Origin: a virus
Virus record (IMG/VR): IMGVR_UViG_3300033148_005058
Coordinates: 1 to 64,000 of that record
DNA length: 64,000 bases
Reading direction: 5' to 3' (one strand)
Shown: in pieces, positions 17,626 through 25,490 of the stretch
Numbering within the stretch: the first letter of the stretch is position 1
Layout of the letters: each line of letters begins with the position of its first letter
Position numbers and translations under genes: made by a program
The notes under the pieces: generated by a model
Databases searched by the model: none
Told to the model about the DNA's origin: nothing
What the model saw: the letters and a program-made list of their open reading frames with translations, nothing else

Positions 17626-19277
17626 AATGATAGTGAATCTTGTAAATTCTCAAAAAACTGCCCCCTAAGAATTGTCTCAACCATGGTGCTTTTTGATGAG
17701 ACAATTTTCTCTACCAAATCATCTACTGTATGAGGGCAATGCAGTGATGTTATCAGGCATTGATGCTCTTGCCCAAAACGGTCAACCCGTCCAATAGCTT
17801 GCTGTTGCACTGTATGGCTGTAATGCTTCTCTATAAAAACTACCTGATGTGAAGCTGTTAGTGTAATAGACTCACCTCCTGCTTGTACAGTAGAAACAAC
17901 GACCTGAATCTTGCTTGCCTGAAAATCTTCAACAACCTGATAACGTTCCTCTGGAGGTTGTCCTCCAAGGATAACCTCGCAAGTAATGCCTATTTTATTA
18001 AGGCGTCGTTGTAGACAAAGCACCGTAGCTCTGAAGAGGGCAAAGAAGACAAACTGTTCCCCTGGTGCGTTTTCAACCAGGTCTACAGCAGCATCTAGCT
18101 TAGATGAATAATCGTTTTTTTGTAGTGTAGCTGTGGTGCTGATGATTTGTCTCAGACGCACAATTTGTGCTCCCACATCAAAGACTTCTATTTCTTCGCC
18201 ACTTTCTAGCGTAGCATACATTTTCTTTGCCATTGTTTTATACATCCGAGCCTGAGCAGGCTTAAGTTGCAAGGGGATAACTTTGTTCTGTGGAGGCAAT
18301 GTGGAACGGTAACCCTCTTTATCTCTATGTAGGAGCACAGGGGCTATTTCTCTTTGCAATAATTCTACATTCCGAACTGGCTTAGCTCTGTTGATCTTTA
18401 CATATCCATTCATATCCAAGTAGGAATTAACATACATACCGTAGAAGCGCCGGTATGAGGGATACTGCTTGGGATATAGCAAATGTAGCAGAGCCCACAA
18501 ATCTGCGGGTTCGTTAGAGATAGGTGACGCTGTTAGCATTACAATCCGTTGAGTAAGAAGCCCATTAACATGCTTCCAAACTTGCGTTTTATGGTTTTTG
18601 AGACGATGCGCTTCATCTGCTACAACCCAATGCCAGACGTATTGCTGTAACTGGGGCATTAACCGGACCAACTCCCAGTTGATAATTAGAAAGCCATTGA
18701 TCTCTTTATAACGCTGCATGGTCTCTTGTCTGGTAGCTGCTTCAACTACGGTTCGATGTTGCCCTGGAAACCATTTTTCAACTTCATCTTTCCACCACCA
18801 TTTTGCAGAGTTAGTGCAGATGACTAAGATTCGTTGATGATTCTTAGATAGCTCAATTGCCTCAAGCACCTGTGCAGTTTTACCCATACCTACGTCATCT
18901 GCAAGGATACAGCGCTTGTTTTTAAGAATGAAGTTTACACCAACTTGCTGAAAGGCTCTCAATCGCTTGTCTATTCCAGGCACTTGGATATTATCTAACT
19001 TGGTTAAGGCAACACTTTTCTGTTCTCGAACAAGAAGATCCTCATACCATGTTTGAACATCTGTACTAAGAAGCACGTTAGATGGGATGTCTCGCAGTAA
19101 TAATTCTAGCAGGCGTGGCTCTCTAGGCAACCATAGTATATCCTCGTCTAGTTTTGCACCTTGAAGGTATCTTAGGAAAAAGCCCAAGTGCTGTGGGATC
19201 TCGCCTGTTATCCTAAGTTTTAGAGAAGATCGGGGTGTAGGACGAGCCACCGAAATATAAACATCACTTTGAGGCAT
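17619..19277 (-). CDS. SNF2-family DNA helicase/translocase
   Basis: A 552-residue superfamily 2 enzyme of the compact phage SNF2 type. Visible motifs are Walker A (ADDVGMGKTAQ, about residue 128), DEAH box (VADEAHRLKN), motif III (LTASPISN) and the C-terminal lobe with QAGGESITLTA and motif VI (QQAIGRVDRFGQ). An about 100-residue N-terminal domain precedes the helicase. It translocates on double-stranded DNA using ATP and probably helps recombination-dependent replication. It overlaps the resolvase gene upstream (ATG inside its last codons) and is the last gene of the leftward operon. Confidence 0.9.
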   Translation of the reverse strand: MPQSDVYISVARPTPRSSLKLRITGEIPQHLGFFLRYLQGAKLDEDILWLPREPRLLELLLRDIPSNVLLSTDVQTWYEDLLVREQKSVALTKLDNIQVPGIDKRLRAFQQVGVNFILKNKRCILADDVGMGKTAQVLEAIELSKNHQRILVICTNSAKWWWKDEVEKWFPGQHRTVVEAATRQETMQRYKEINGFLIINWELVRLMPQLQQYVWHWVVADEAHRLKNHKTQVWKHVNGLLTQRIVMLTASPISNEPADLWALLHLLYPKQYPSYRRFYGMYVNSYLDMNGYVKINRAKPVRNVELLQREIAPVLLHRDKEGYRSTLPPQNKVIPLQLKPAQARMYKTMAKKMYATLESGEEIEVFDVGAQIVRLRQIISTTATLQKNDYSSKLDAAVDLVENAPGEQFVFFALFRATVLCLQRRLNKIGITCEVILGGQPPEERYQVVEDFQASKIQVVVSTVQAGGESITLTASHQVVFIEKHYSHTVQQQAIGRVDRFGQEHQCLITSLHCPHTVDDLVEKIVSSKSTMVETILRGQFFENLQDSLSFL

Positions 19278-19686
19278 CTGATCTCTTCTCTCTATATCGC
19301 CTATAGGGTCTTGCCGCTCTTTGTTTGATTAAATAGCGTAGACCGTGTTTCATAGCGTCTTTAGCATGACGATCAAATCCCTCCATCCGCGTGAGAGTTA
19401 TACCTGTTCGTTGTGCAGGAGACTGTGCTATGCAAGCAAGTCCAGCGTCTTCTGCTAAATATTGGATAACTCCGATGACTTGCACTGCTGGAAAAGAACT
19501 TCCAATCTGATGTCGAGCTGCCCCAGCGCGCAGATTGAAAGATTCATAAAGCACAATATCGGGTGTGTACTTTAGTAAAAGACCTTTAACATAACTCCAC
19601 ATATGAAAAGAACCGCCTACAATGTTGCCATCAGCAAGGAAACACCATCCTGTTGTCTTGCCAGGGTCAAATACCAGTAGCCTCAT
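19264..19686 (-). CDS. RuvC-like Holliday junction resolvase
   Basis: A 140-residue RNase H-fold nuclease. The first strand carries the catalytic Asp (VFDPGKTTGW, residues 5-14). A second strand carries Glu (IVLYESFNL, about residue 62), and HAKDAMKH near residue 115 supplies the final acidic residue. This is the RuvC acidic set. Such enzymes cut branched DNA before packaging. It overlaps the helix-turn-helix gene upstream (ATGA) and the helicase downstream, so recombination functions are co-translated. Confidence 0.8.
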   Translation of the reverse strand: MRLLVFDPGKTTGWCFLADGNIVGGSFHMWSYVKGLLLKYTPDIVLYESFNLRAGAARHQIGSSFPAVQVIGVIQYLAEDAGLACIAQSPAQRTGITLTRMEGFDRHAKDAMKHGLRYLIKQRAARPYRRYREKRSDASK

Positions 19687-19895
19687 TTCGCATCGAGATA
19701 AACATGGTTATGACGTGCTCGGATGGATGCTTCCTCGATTAGATATTTTGAAGCAACCGGTACAAGAATCTTCAAGGGATCCAGAAGCTCAACCTCCCTG
19801 TGCCTGCACCAACTATAGACAGTTGCAATGTGAATAGATAATAACCTAGCTGCCTCGTTTGGTGTAAGGTAATTTTTACCCTCATGCTTGAGCAT
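19683..19895 (-). CDS. small helix-turn-helix protein (MerR/excisionase-like)
   Basis: A 70-residue protein with the signature YLTPNEAARLLSIHIATVYSWC at residues 9-30, the winged-helix start of MerR/Xis-type DNA-binding proteins. The ATG at 19895 is chosen because GGAGAAGGAG stands just before it, inside the end of the upstream gene. A longer frame to 19970 would only run through that gene. It may regulate the operon or act as an architectural factor. No integrase is present to suggest excision. Confidence 0.7.
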   Translation of the reverse strand: MLKHEGKNYLTPNEAARLLSIHIATVYSWCRHREVELLDPLKILVPVASKYLIEEASIRARHNHVYLDAK

Positions 19896-19897
19896 AA

Positions 19898-20269
19898 TTA
19901 CTTCTCCTTCTCCATTGATGCCACCAGTTCTGCAATTGCAATGAGTGCTTCTTCGATTGTATGGTAACAATCTAAATAAATACTATCTAAAGTTATCCAC
20001 CAGAGTATTTGATTGCCTGGTGTATCTTTCATTCGTTGGATACCGACTTGTGGGGGTAGCTCGCGTATTGCTTTACCTATCGCGGCATTGGGACGGAGGC
20101 GCTCGATCTCTGCAGTGAGTTCGTCAATATCGGTATTGTGAGTATGGGTAAGGCTCTCGGCATCTCCTGATGGAATAAAGAATCCCACCACTCCCCCGAG
20201 GGCATTCCTAATGCGCTTTTCCCTAACAGTCGATATGCTTTTCTCTATTCGCCATCGCCTATCCACCAC
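19898..20269 (-). CDS. paralogous small protein, LRPxAxIGxAxR family, copy 1
   Basis: A 123-residue protein starting at GTG behind GAGGAGGTGTCC. Residues 57-120 contain IERLRPNAAIGKAIRELP followed by a short beta domain with TIEEAL. Clear relatives lie at 21615-21971 and 32860-33171. The N-terminal half is unlike them. Function unknown. It ends two bases before the helix-turn-helix gene and carries that gene's ribosome site in its last codons. Confidence 0.65.
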   Translation of the reverse strand: MVDRRWRIEKSISTVREKRIRNALGGVVGFFIPSGDAESLTHTHNTDIDELTAEIERLRPNAAIGKAIRELPPQVGIQRMKDTPGNQILWWITLDSIYLDCYHTIEEALIAIAELVASMEKEK

Positions 20270-20432
20270 AGGACACCTCCTCGATTCATTTGTCTACTCA
20301 CACTGCTCCTCCTCTCATTGTAGAATGTACGGCTTCAAATCCTTCTTGGAGTAAGACATTGCCCACTTCAGCATCCACGCCTGCCGATTGTATTGCCATC
20401 TATCAGACACTCTTGCTCAGCACGCGGCTGCA
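20270..20432 (-). other. non-coding or degenerate stretch beside the AAA ATPase gene
   Basis: 163 bases between the ATPase stop and copy 1 of the paralog family. A 33-codon frame (starting MAIQSAGVDAEVGNV) begins right after a TAG and lacks a ribosome site. It is followed by GAGGAGGAGCA and then by the GAGGAGGTGTCC box that starts copy 1. This looks like a remnant at the edge of an inserted segment rather than an intact gene. Confidence 0.35.
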
Positions 20433-21578
20433 TTACCTCTCCCACCAGCTCTGGCGCTGCTCTTCCGCGACCTTACCCACCACGGTGATGTTGTCCACCT
20501 TCTCCACCATCCGCAGTGTTTCGGCGGGAAGACCGTAGAGCAAGTCCGGGCTATGTGTGGTGACGAAAAGTTGGGAACGCTCGCTAATCTCCAGGAGCAC
20601 ATCACATAGGACGCCCAATGCTCTGGGATGGACAGTCAGTTCCGGTTCTTCAATGGCCAACAGAGAGCGCGGGGGGAATTGGTACAAAGCCGTGAGGAAA
20701 CCGAGAAGTCGCAACGTGCCGTCGGACTCTTGGGTCAGCGGGAAGGCCGGCCCCCCTTGTCCGTGGTGTAGGCGGGTCACAAGGTATCCCCCCACTTGAG
20801 CCACGGATATGTCGCTGATTCCCTCTACTGCTAGGGAAAGCGCATCGAGCAAAGCGTCAAAGGCCGGACGAGTCTGCTTTCCTCTCTTCATGCTTTTGAG
20901 GGCACTGGCCAGGTTCTGGGCGCGTTCGTCCAGGGGATAAGGGTTGGCAGGCTTTTGTGGTTCACGCAGGAGATTGGGATAAATGGTATAGAATCCCATA
21001 TCGTGGATCAAGCGCTGGATGCTTCTTGCAAGGGGAGGAAAAGCCCGAGGCAGGAAGAGGATGAGTTGTTGCTCCGGGCCGACCATTTCCCTTTTTTCCT
21101 TTTTCCTGTGCCTGTAGGATTCTTGCTCCGGATGTTGCTCGTCATAAGGCGGTTGTACCCAGCGTCCATTCTTGATCTCGTAGCCGAATGGCTTTCCCTC
21201 GCGCGTGCCGGCATATTCCTCCCACTTGACCTTGTACTCTCCTCGCCTGACGCTCCCTAGAGTGAAAGCATACCGCGCCTCGTCCCCACGAATACGGAAG
21301 CAGAGTTCGATGTATATGTCGTAAGGTCTCCCCTTAGATGACCACCGGCGCAGAGCGCTCATCCCGTGACGGTTGAGGATGGCGTTCTCCAATCCTAGCC
21401 TTAAAGTGTCACGCACAAAGCGCAGTACATCAATGATGTTGCTCTTGCCTGCACCGTTCGGCCCGACCAGTACCGTCAAAGGGCCAAAATCCAACGTCAT
21501 CGTTTCGATACTGCGATAGTTTCTGACGTGAAGATGGGTGAGTATACTCCGCTCTCTTTTTTCTCGTTCCTCTTTCAT
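20433..21578 (-). CDS. AAA_21-type ATPase (OLD/COG4637-like)
   Basis: A 381-residue ABC-type ATPase. Walker A is LVGPNGAGKSN (about residue 37), Walker B is LLAIEEPELTVHPR (about residue 310), and a later TTHSPDLL supplies the switch His typical of the AAA_21/OLD group. There is no fused TOPRIM nuclease. These ATPases are frequent in defence or exclusion systems and mobile islands, often with a partner, and none is obvious here. Its base composition is visibly GC-richer than the surrounding replication genes, and the same ribosome-site box flanks it on both sides. Recent acquisition is likely. Confidence 0.8.
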   Translation of the reverse strand: MKEEREKRERSILTHLHVRNYRSIETMTLDFGPLTVLVGPNGAGKSNIIDVLRFVRDTLRLGLENAILNRHGMSALRRWSSKGRPYDIYIELCFRIRGDEARYAFTLGSVRRGEYKVKWEEYAGTREGKPFGYEIKNGRWVQPPYDEQHPEQESYRHRKKEKREMVGPEQQLILFLPRAFPPLARSIQRLIHDMGFYTIYPNLLREPQKPANPYPLDERAQNLASALKSMKRGKQTRPAFDALLDALSLAVEGISDISVAQVGGYLVTRLHHGQGGPAFPLTQESDGTLRLLGFLTALYQFPPRSLLAIEEPELTVHPRALGVLCDVLLEISERSQLFVTTHSPDLLYGLPAETLRMVEKVDNITVVGKVAEEQRQSWWER

Positions 21579-21614
21579 GAGCTACTCCTTTGCTCTTTGG
21601 GTCGCCCACCCCAA

Positions 21615-21971
21615 TTATGCCTCTCCACCTCCATCGTGCAACCGTCCACCACCGGACACCTCCTCGATCAATCCGGCGTCACACAGGGGCTCGTCTATCG
21701 TTGGTTTCCAGTTGCATATCTCAGCCGCATCATCTTCATAGTAAATGTCGGAAACGCCCCAGCCTAGCCTCTCAAACCCTTCTTCCGGCCCCGATTCGGA
21801 CACCATCTTGTAGCCAACTACCAGGCATGGTCCGCCATCGGCCTCCTGGTGCCAAGCCTGGTCCCCCAGCTTGCGCACGGCTGCGCCTATCGCAGCGTCG
21901 GGGCGGAGGATTTTAATCTCGCGCATGGCCCTTGTTAGAATGCGCTCTAGCCCTTGGCGCTTGCAGTCCAT
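21615..21971 (-). CDS. paralogous small protein, LRPxAxIGxAxR family, copy 2
   Basis: A 118-residue protein. Residues 22-34 (LRPDAAIGAAVRK) and the following beta domain match copies 1 and 3. The C-terminus (LIEEVSGGG) is encoded by the same GAGGAGGTGTCC box that serves as ribosome site elsewhere, so the original gene end may be altered there. A GTG frame of 25 codons starts after that box and overlaps the ATPase start. GC-rich like the ATPase island. Confidence 0.55.
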   Translation of the reverse strand: MDCKRQGLERILTRAMREIKILRPDAAIGAAVRKLGDQAWHQEADGGPCLVVGYKMVSESGPEEGFERLGWGVSDIYYEDDAAEICNWKPTIDEPLCDAGLIEEVSGGGRLHDGGGEA

Positions 21972-22035
21972 CGTATGGTATCGCTCTTTCAGGCGTGCCT
22001 GTTCCGCACGCGGGCGCCCGGCTTGAGTCTATCGG

Positions 22036-22362
22036 TCACGACTCTTCCTCCACCAGCGCCTCCAGGGCGTCGGCAATGGCGGCTGCCTGTTCTCTTTCAC
22101 CAGCAGGAAAAACGTTGTCATTTGCTATTTTCTGCTGTTCTCGCACATCATTCTCTGTCGGCGGCCAGTGTCCCACGTAGGCTGCGCACAGCGCCTCCAG
22201 TTTCTCGTTCCGGGCGCGCAGTCGCGCCACGATGCTGACAAGGCGCTTGTTTTCGGCATGTGCTATTGCGCGATCCTCACAACAGCCATCTATGCCCGCA
22301 CGTAACCGCGCGTTGTCTGCATGCAGCCACTCCAGCTCTGCCAACCGTTCGTCACTGATCAT
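22036..22362 (-). CDS. coiled-coil accessory protein
   Basis: A 108-residue helical protein starting at ATG behind GAGGAGGTGTCC. The start MISDERLAELE is very like that of copy 3 of the paralog family (MITDKQLAEIQ), so the two may share an N-terminal helix. Residues 10-65 form a coiled coil (LHADNARLRAG, IVARLRARNEKLEAL). Part of the GC-rich island. Function unknown. Confidence 0.55.
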   Translation of the reverse strand: MISDERLAELEWLHADNARLRAGIDGCCEDRAIAHAENKRLVSIVARLRARNEKLEALCAAYVGHWPPTENDVREQQKIANDNVFPAGEREQAAAIADALEALVEEES

Positions 22363-22672
22363 CGGACACCTCCTCGATCACTCTCAAAAGCGGCGCGGTT
22401 GAAACCCTACCGTCTCGATACATAAAGCTGCCTAGCTCAACTAGCTCTTTCGCCGCCTCCAGCAGCTTATCGAACCGCGCCTGGAGATCGGGAGAATCTT
22501 GTTGAGGAGCATTAACTGCATCTAGTATTTTTGTTGCAAGTTTTTGAGCGATAGAGGTACGGGTACCATCGCGCCAAATAATATAGTGGGAATAGGCGTC
22601 AGCGTCATAACGTAACAATGCTCTTATTTCGTGCATATCTACGAGTGAGTTTCCGAACCTTGTTAGCTTCAT
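22352..22672 (-). CDS. hypothetical protein overlapping the polymerase 3' end
   Basis: A 106-residue protein. The ATG at 22672 has a good GGAGATAAAA ribosome site, and the first 22 codons overlap the end of the polymerase gene in another frame. An internal ATG at 22636 would shorten the overlap but has no site. Residues 20-45 (DADAYSHYIIWRDGTRTSI) form a short beta unit. The remainder is helical. Its last codons carry the ribosome site of the next gene. Confidence 0.55.
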   Translation of the reverse strand: MKLTRFGNSLVDMHEIRALLRYDADAYSHYIIWRDGTRTSIAQKLATKILDAVNAPQQDSPDLQARFDKLLEAAKELVELGSFMYRDGRVSTAPLLRVIEEVSDDQ

Positions 22673-25040
22673 TTTTATCTCCTACTAAATAAGTTATCAT
22701 GTCTTTTTTGTCATACGTATAGCCAATTTCGATGTCCACAGCCGCTGTGAAATCGCTACCAAGAATAGTTGTACCTGCGTCCAGCATCTCTTTAGAAATA
22801 AGACTTGCAACTTTATCAAGATGTTCTTTAGGAAACTCTACCAATAATGAGTCATGTGTAGGAAACAGAACTGCACCTCCATAGCGCTTTATCCACGCAT
22901 TGGTTTTAATTAGGCTGAGTAGGCACAAGTCTGAGCTAGTCCCCTGTATAGGCATATTTATTGCTTGCCGCTTTATTTCTGGCCACAGTTTTGCAAGTAT
23001 TAGGGGGAAGCGTCTGCGTCGTCCTGTAGGCGTTGTGACATACTGTCTTGTCTTGACAAGGCTGTACTGTTCCTGCATCCATTCATCGACGCCTAGCAGA
23101 TTTATGACCAGGTCATGAATCCGCTTGGCTTCAGCATAAGAAACGCCTAATGCAGCAGCAATGCTGGGTGTCCCTCGTCCAAAAGCGACACCAAAATTGA
23201 TCCCTTTGATTCCTACCCTATGCTTTGCGGAATCGTATTTATCACCATAAACATGCTCACCCACAAAGTTGTGAGGGTCCCCACCTGCTCGGAATAAATC
23301 CAAGAGTCCCTTGGATTGCGCCAATGCCGCCAATACCCTCAGTTCAGATGCTTTGTAATCGATAGTGAGAAGAACATTACCTTCCTCCGGCACCACCAAA
23401 CTTCTGACCGGCCCAGTACGTGTAAGATTCATGATATTTGGTTGGCTACTGGCCAGCCGTCCTGTAACAGTGCCGAACAACTTCAAACCTGGATGGACCC
23501 TGCCGTCTGATTCGGGATAGAGATTTTTAAGGTAGGTTCTGACAAGTTGATGGGCTTTTTTGTATTCTAGCATAGCGGTAGCGAATTCGCTGCAAGGATA
23601 AATCGGTTGTGCCAAGCGCTCCATTTGACCCTTCGCAGTGGTTTTGTCTTTACGCCCATAAGGTACAGCAACGGGCTCAGTCTGTTCTTTAGGTAATGGC
23701 CTCGACTTCGAAAAGGGTGGCGCTTTGTAAATATCGTATAGAATATGCGCAACTTGTTTTGGCGAGTTTGGGTTGAACTCTGGAAGCTCAACAAGTGCTT
23801 GCATCTTAGCCCTTAGCGTAATTAGTGTCTGTTCTGCTTCAGCTTGAACATTCTTCAAGCGTTCCAGGTCGATCTTGACGCCTCTGACAGACATATCTAC
23901 TAGCGCATTGGTTCCTGGAATAAGCAGGTTGGTATAGAGCCGTTCGAGATCTTCCTCCGCCGCTATCTGTGGACGAAAGAGCTGGTGCAAGTCATAACCA
24001 TAAGCTACGTCTCTTGCATTGTACTCCCATAAAGTTTCCTCTGGAATCAAAGAGTAGGAGCTATGTGCTTTGGAGATCCACTGTTTGATGTTAGCTTCCC
24101 AATCAGGCACCCTGAGAAACTTCATAGCCAATTGCTTCAGATCATGCGTGCCCAGACGCTCATCAAGAACATAATGCTCTAAGATTGTATCCTCTGAAAT
24201 ATAGGGATATGCTTGATACTGTGTGATCAGACGAGCGGCATCAAATTGAGCATTGTGACCGCCCCACTTTAGAGTTGGTGTGGCACAGGCGCGTCGCAAA
24301 GCTGCGCGTACATCGGCATGGTCAAGCACTGCTTTAGGAAGCACCACTACATAATCTGATCCACATGTAAAAGCAATACTAAGAACGTCAGTATCTAGGA
24401 TATTGAGATTGCTAGTCTCGATGTCAAAATATACAAATGGTTGCTTTTTCAGCCAGGTCAGGAAACGTACTGCGCCCTCCGTAGACAAAACAGAGTAGTT
24501 GCTAAAGGCTGGAGCAAGCTCCAACCTAGGCCCGCCATCCCGGAGCGCTTCCTCCAGATCATCTGCAAAGTCTGGCCAGTTACCTGGATGATATAAAATA
24601 GACGCTGGATGGTACACCGGAAACACGATGAAATCTTTCCACTGCAACGGTCGTCCATGTACTTTTGTAATTCCTTGTGTGCCAAGTCCAAGACCTTTCA
24701 TAGCAGAGTTTCCAAGAGCTATGATAAGCTCAACACCACGCTCCCTAAATTCTTCTTCCAGAGTAGCACTACAGATAGCAAGCGCCTTCGTATCTGCAGC
24801 GTTATTCTTAGAGAACTGGCATTTGCAGGCATTGGTATAGTAGAACTCTGATGGCCTTTGTCCACAGGCGCGAATCGCCGCCCGTAAGAGTTGCCCACTT
24901 TGCCCCACAAAGGGCTGGCCTCGACGAACTTCAGTATTGCCTGGAGCTTCACCTAGAAAAGCTATCTTTGCCTCTGCCGGTCCAGAGGGAGGCACATACC
25001 TCCCTCTGGAACGCAAAGGGCATGTACCGCATTTTTGCAT
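22605..25040 (-). CDS. polA: uracil-DNA glycosylase / family A DNA polymerase fusion
   Basis: About 811 residues. The N-terminal about 180 residues are a family 4 uracil-DNA glycosylase: Fe-S cysteines CGTC, NACKC and ICSA, motif FLGEAPGNTE and motif VYHPASIL. A 3'-5' exonuclease follows (FDIETSNL, NAQFDAARL, YNARDVAYG), all catalytic residues present, then polymerase motifs A (IDYKASELRVLAALA), B (RVGIKGINFGVAFG) and C (FPTHDSLLVEF). In motif B, Phe stands at the place of E. coli Tyr766. ATG 25040 is preferred as it directly precedes the first Cys pair. GTG 25061 is an alternative. It is the replicative enzyme of the phage. Confidence 0.9.
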   Translation of the reverse strand: MQKCGTCPLRSRGRYVPPSGPAEAKIAFLGEAPGNTEVRRGQPFVGQSGQLLRAAIRACGQRPSEFYYTNACKCQFSKNNAADTKALAICSATLEEEFRERGVELIIALGNSAMKGLGLGTQGITKVHGRPLQWKDFIVFPVYHPASILYHPGNWPDFADDLEEALRDGGPRLELAPAFSNYSVLSTEGAVRFLTWLKKQPFVYFDIETSNLNILDTDVLSIAFTCGSDYVVVLPKAVLDHADVRAALRRACATPTLKWGGHNAQFDAARLITQYQAYPYISEDTILEHYVLDERLGTHDLKQLAMKFLRVPDWEANIKQWISKAHSSYSLIPEETLWEYNARDVAYGYDLHQLFRPQIAAEEDLERLYTNLLIPGTNALVDMSVRGVKIDLERLKNVQAEAEQTLITLRAKMQALVELPEFNPNSPKQVAHILYDIYKAPPFSKSRPLPKEQTEPVAVPYGRKDKTTAKGQMERLAQPIYPCSEFATAMLEYKKAHQLVRTYLKNLYPESDGRVHPGLKLFGTVTGRLASSQPNIMNLTRTGPVRSLVVPEEGNVLLTIDYKASELRVLAALAQSKGLLDLFRAGGDPHNFVGEHVYGDKYDSAKHRVGIKGINFGVAFGRGTPSIAAALGVSYAEAKRIHDLVINLLGVDEWMQEQYSLVKTRQYVTTPTGRRRRFPLILAKLWPEIKRQAINMPIQGTSSDLCLLSLIKTNAWIKRYGGAVLFPTHDSLLVEFPKEHLDKVASLISKEMLDAGTTILGSDFTAAVDIEIGYTYDKKDMITYLVGDKNEANKVRKLTRRYARNKSIVTL

Positions 25041-25067
25041 AGAAAATCTTCTTATACCCACTTCATG

Positions 25068-25490
25068 TTATGAGGATCGCCGCAATGATAGACGCCGCTT
25101 TGTTTTGGTTTTAGGCTCCGGCTCAGGCTCAGGCTCAGACGGGGCTTCCGCCTCAGTTGCTACAACAGCGGGAGTCTTCAATTTGCGCCAGGCCAGCCAC
25201 ATACAAGCCTGTACCAAAACATTTGTAATTGCAGCCTCTTGATCTTCCTTCTCCGCACCGATCTGACGAAGAACCCCCAGTACCTTAGCGGTCTGCTTGG
25301 ATAGTTCGTGCGCAAAAGATGCGTCTCCGAAAGGATAGTCATGCCAAACAGGCTGGTCCTTTGGAGCCCCCTCAATGATAGCAGCAATTACTGTGGTAGC
25401 GCGTTCAAGCTCCTGCTTACATGCGGTTCGGAACTGCTCTGTGCGTGTCTCAATAACACGCTGCTCATCTGCAAACAATGCACTTGTCAT
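25068..25490 (-). CDS. hypothetical protein between primase and polymerase
   Basis: A 140-residue mainly helical protein with an acidic-Pro run (PEPEPEPEPK) and a basic C-terminal tail (KTKRRLSLRRSS). The tail could bind DNA or a partner. It overlaps the end of the primase-helicase gene by four bases and precedes the polymerase. An accessory replication role is inferred from place only. Confidence 0.55.
   Translation of the reverse strand: MTSALFADEQRVIETRTEQFRTACKQELERATTVIAAIIEGAPKDQPVWHDYPFGDASFAHELSKQTAKVLGVLRQIGAEKEDQEAAITNVLVQACMWLAWRKLKTPAVVATEAEAPSEPEPEPEPKTKTKRRLSLRRSS

Noticed and set aside
20270-20402. 33-codon frame (MAIQSAGVDAEV...) downstream of the AAA ATPase
   Set aside because: It starts straight after a stop without a ribosome site and is probably a remnant.
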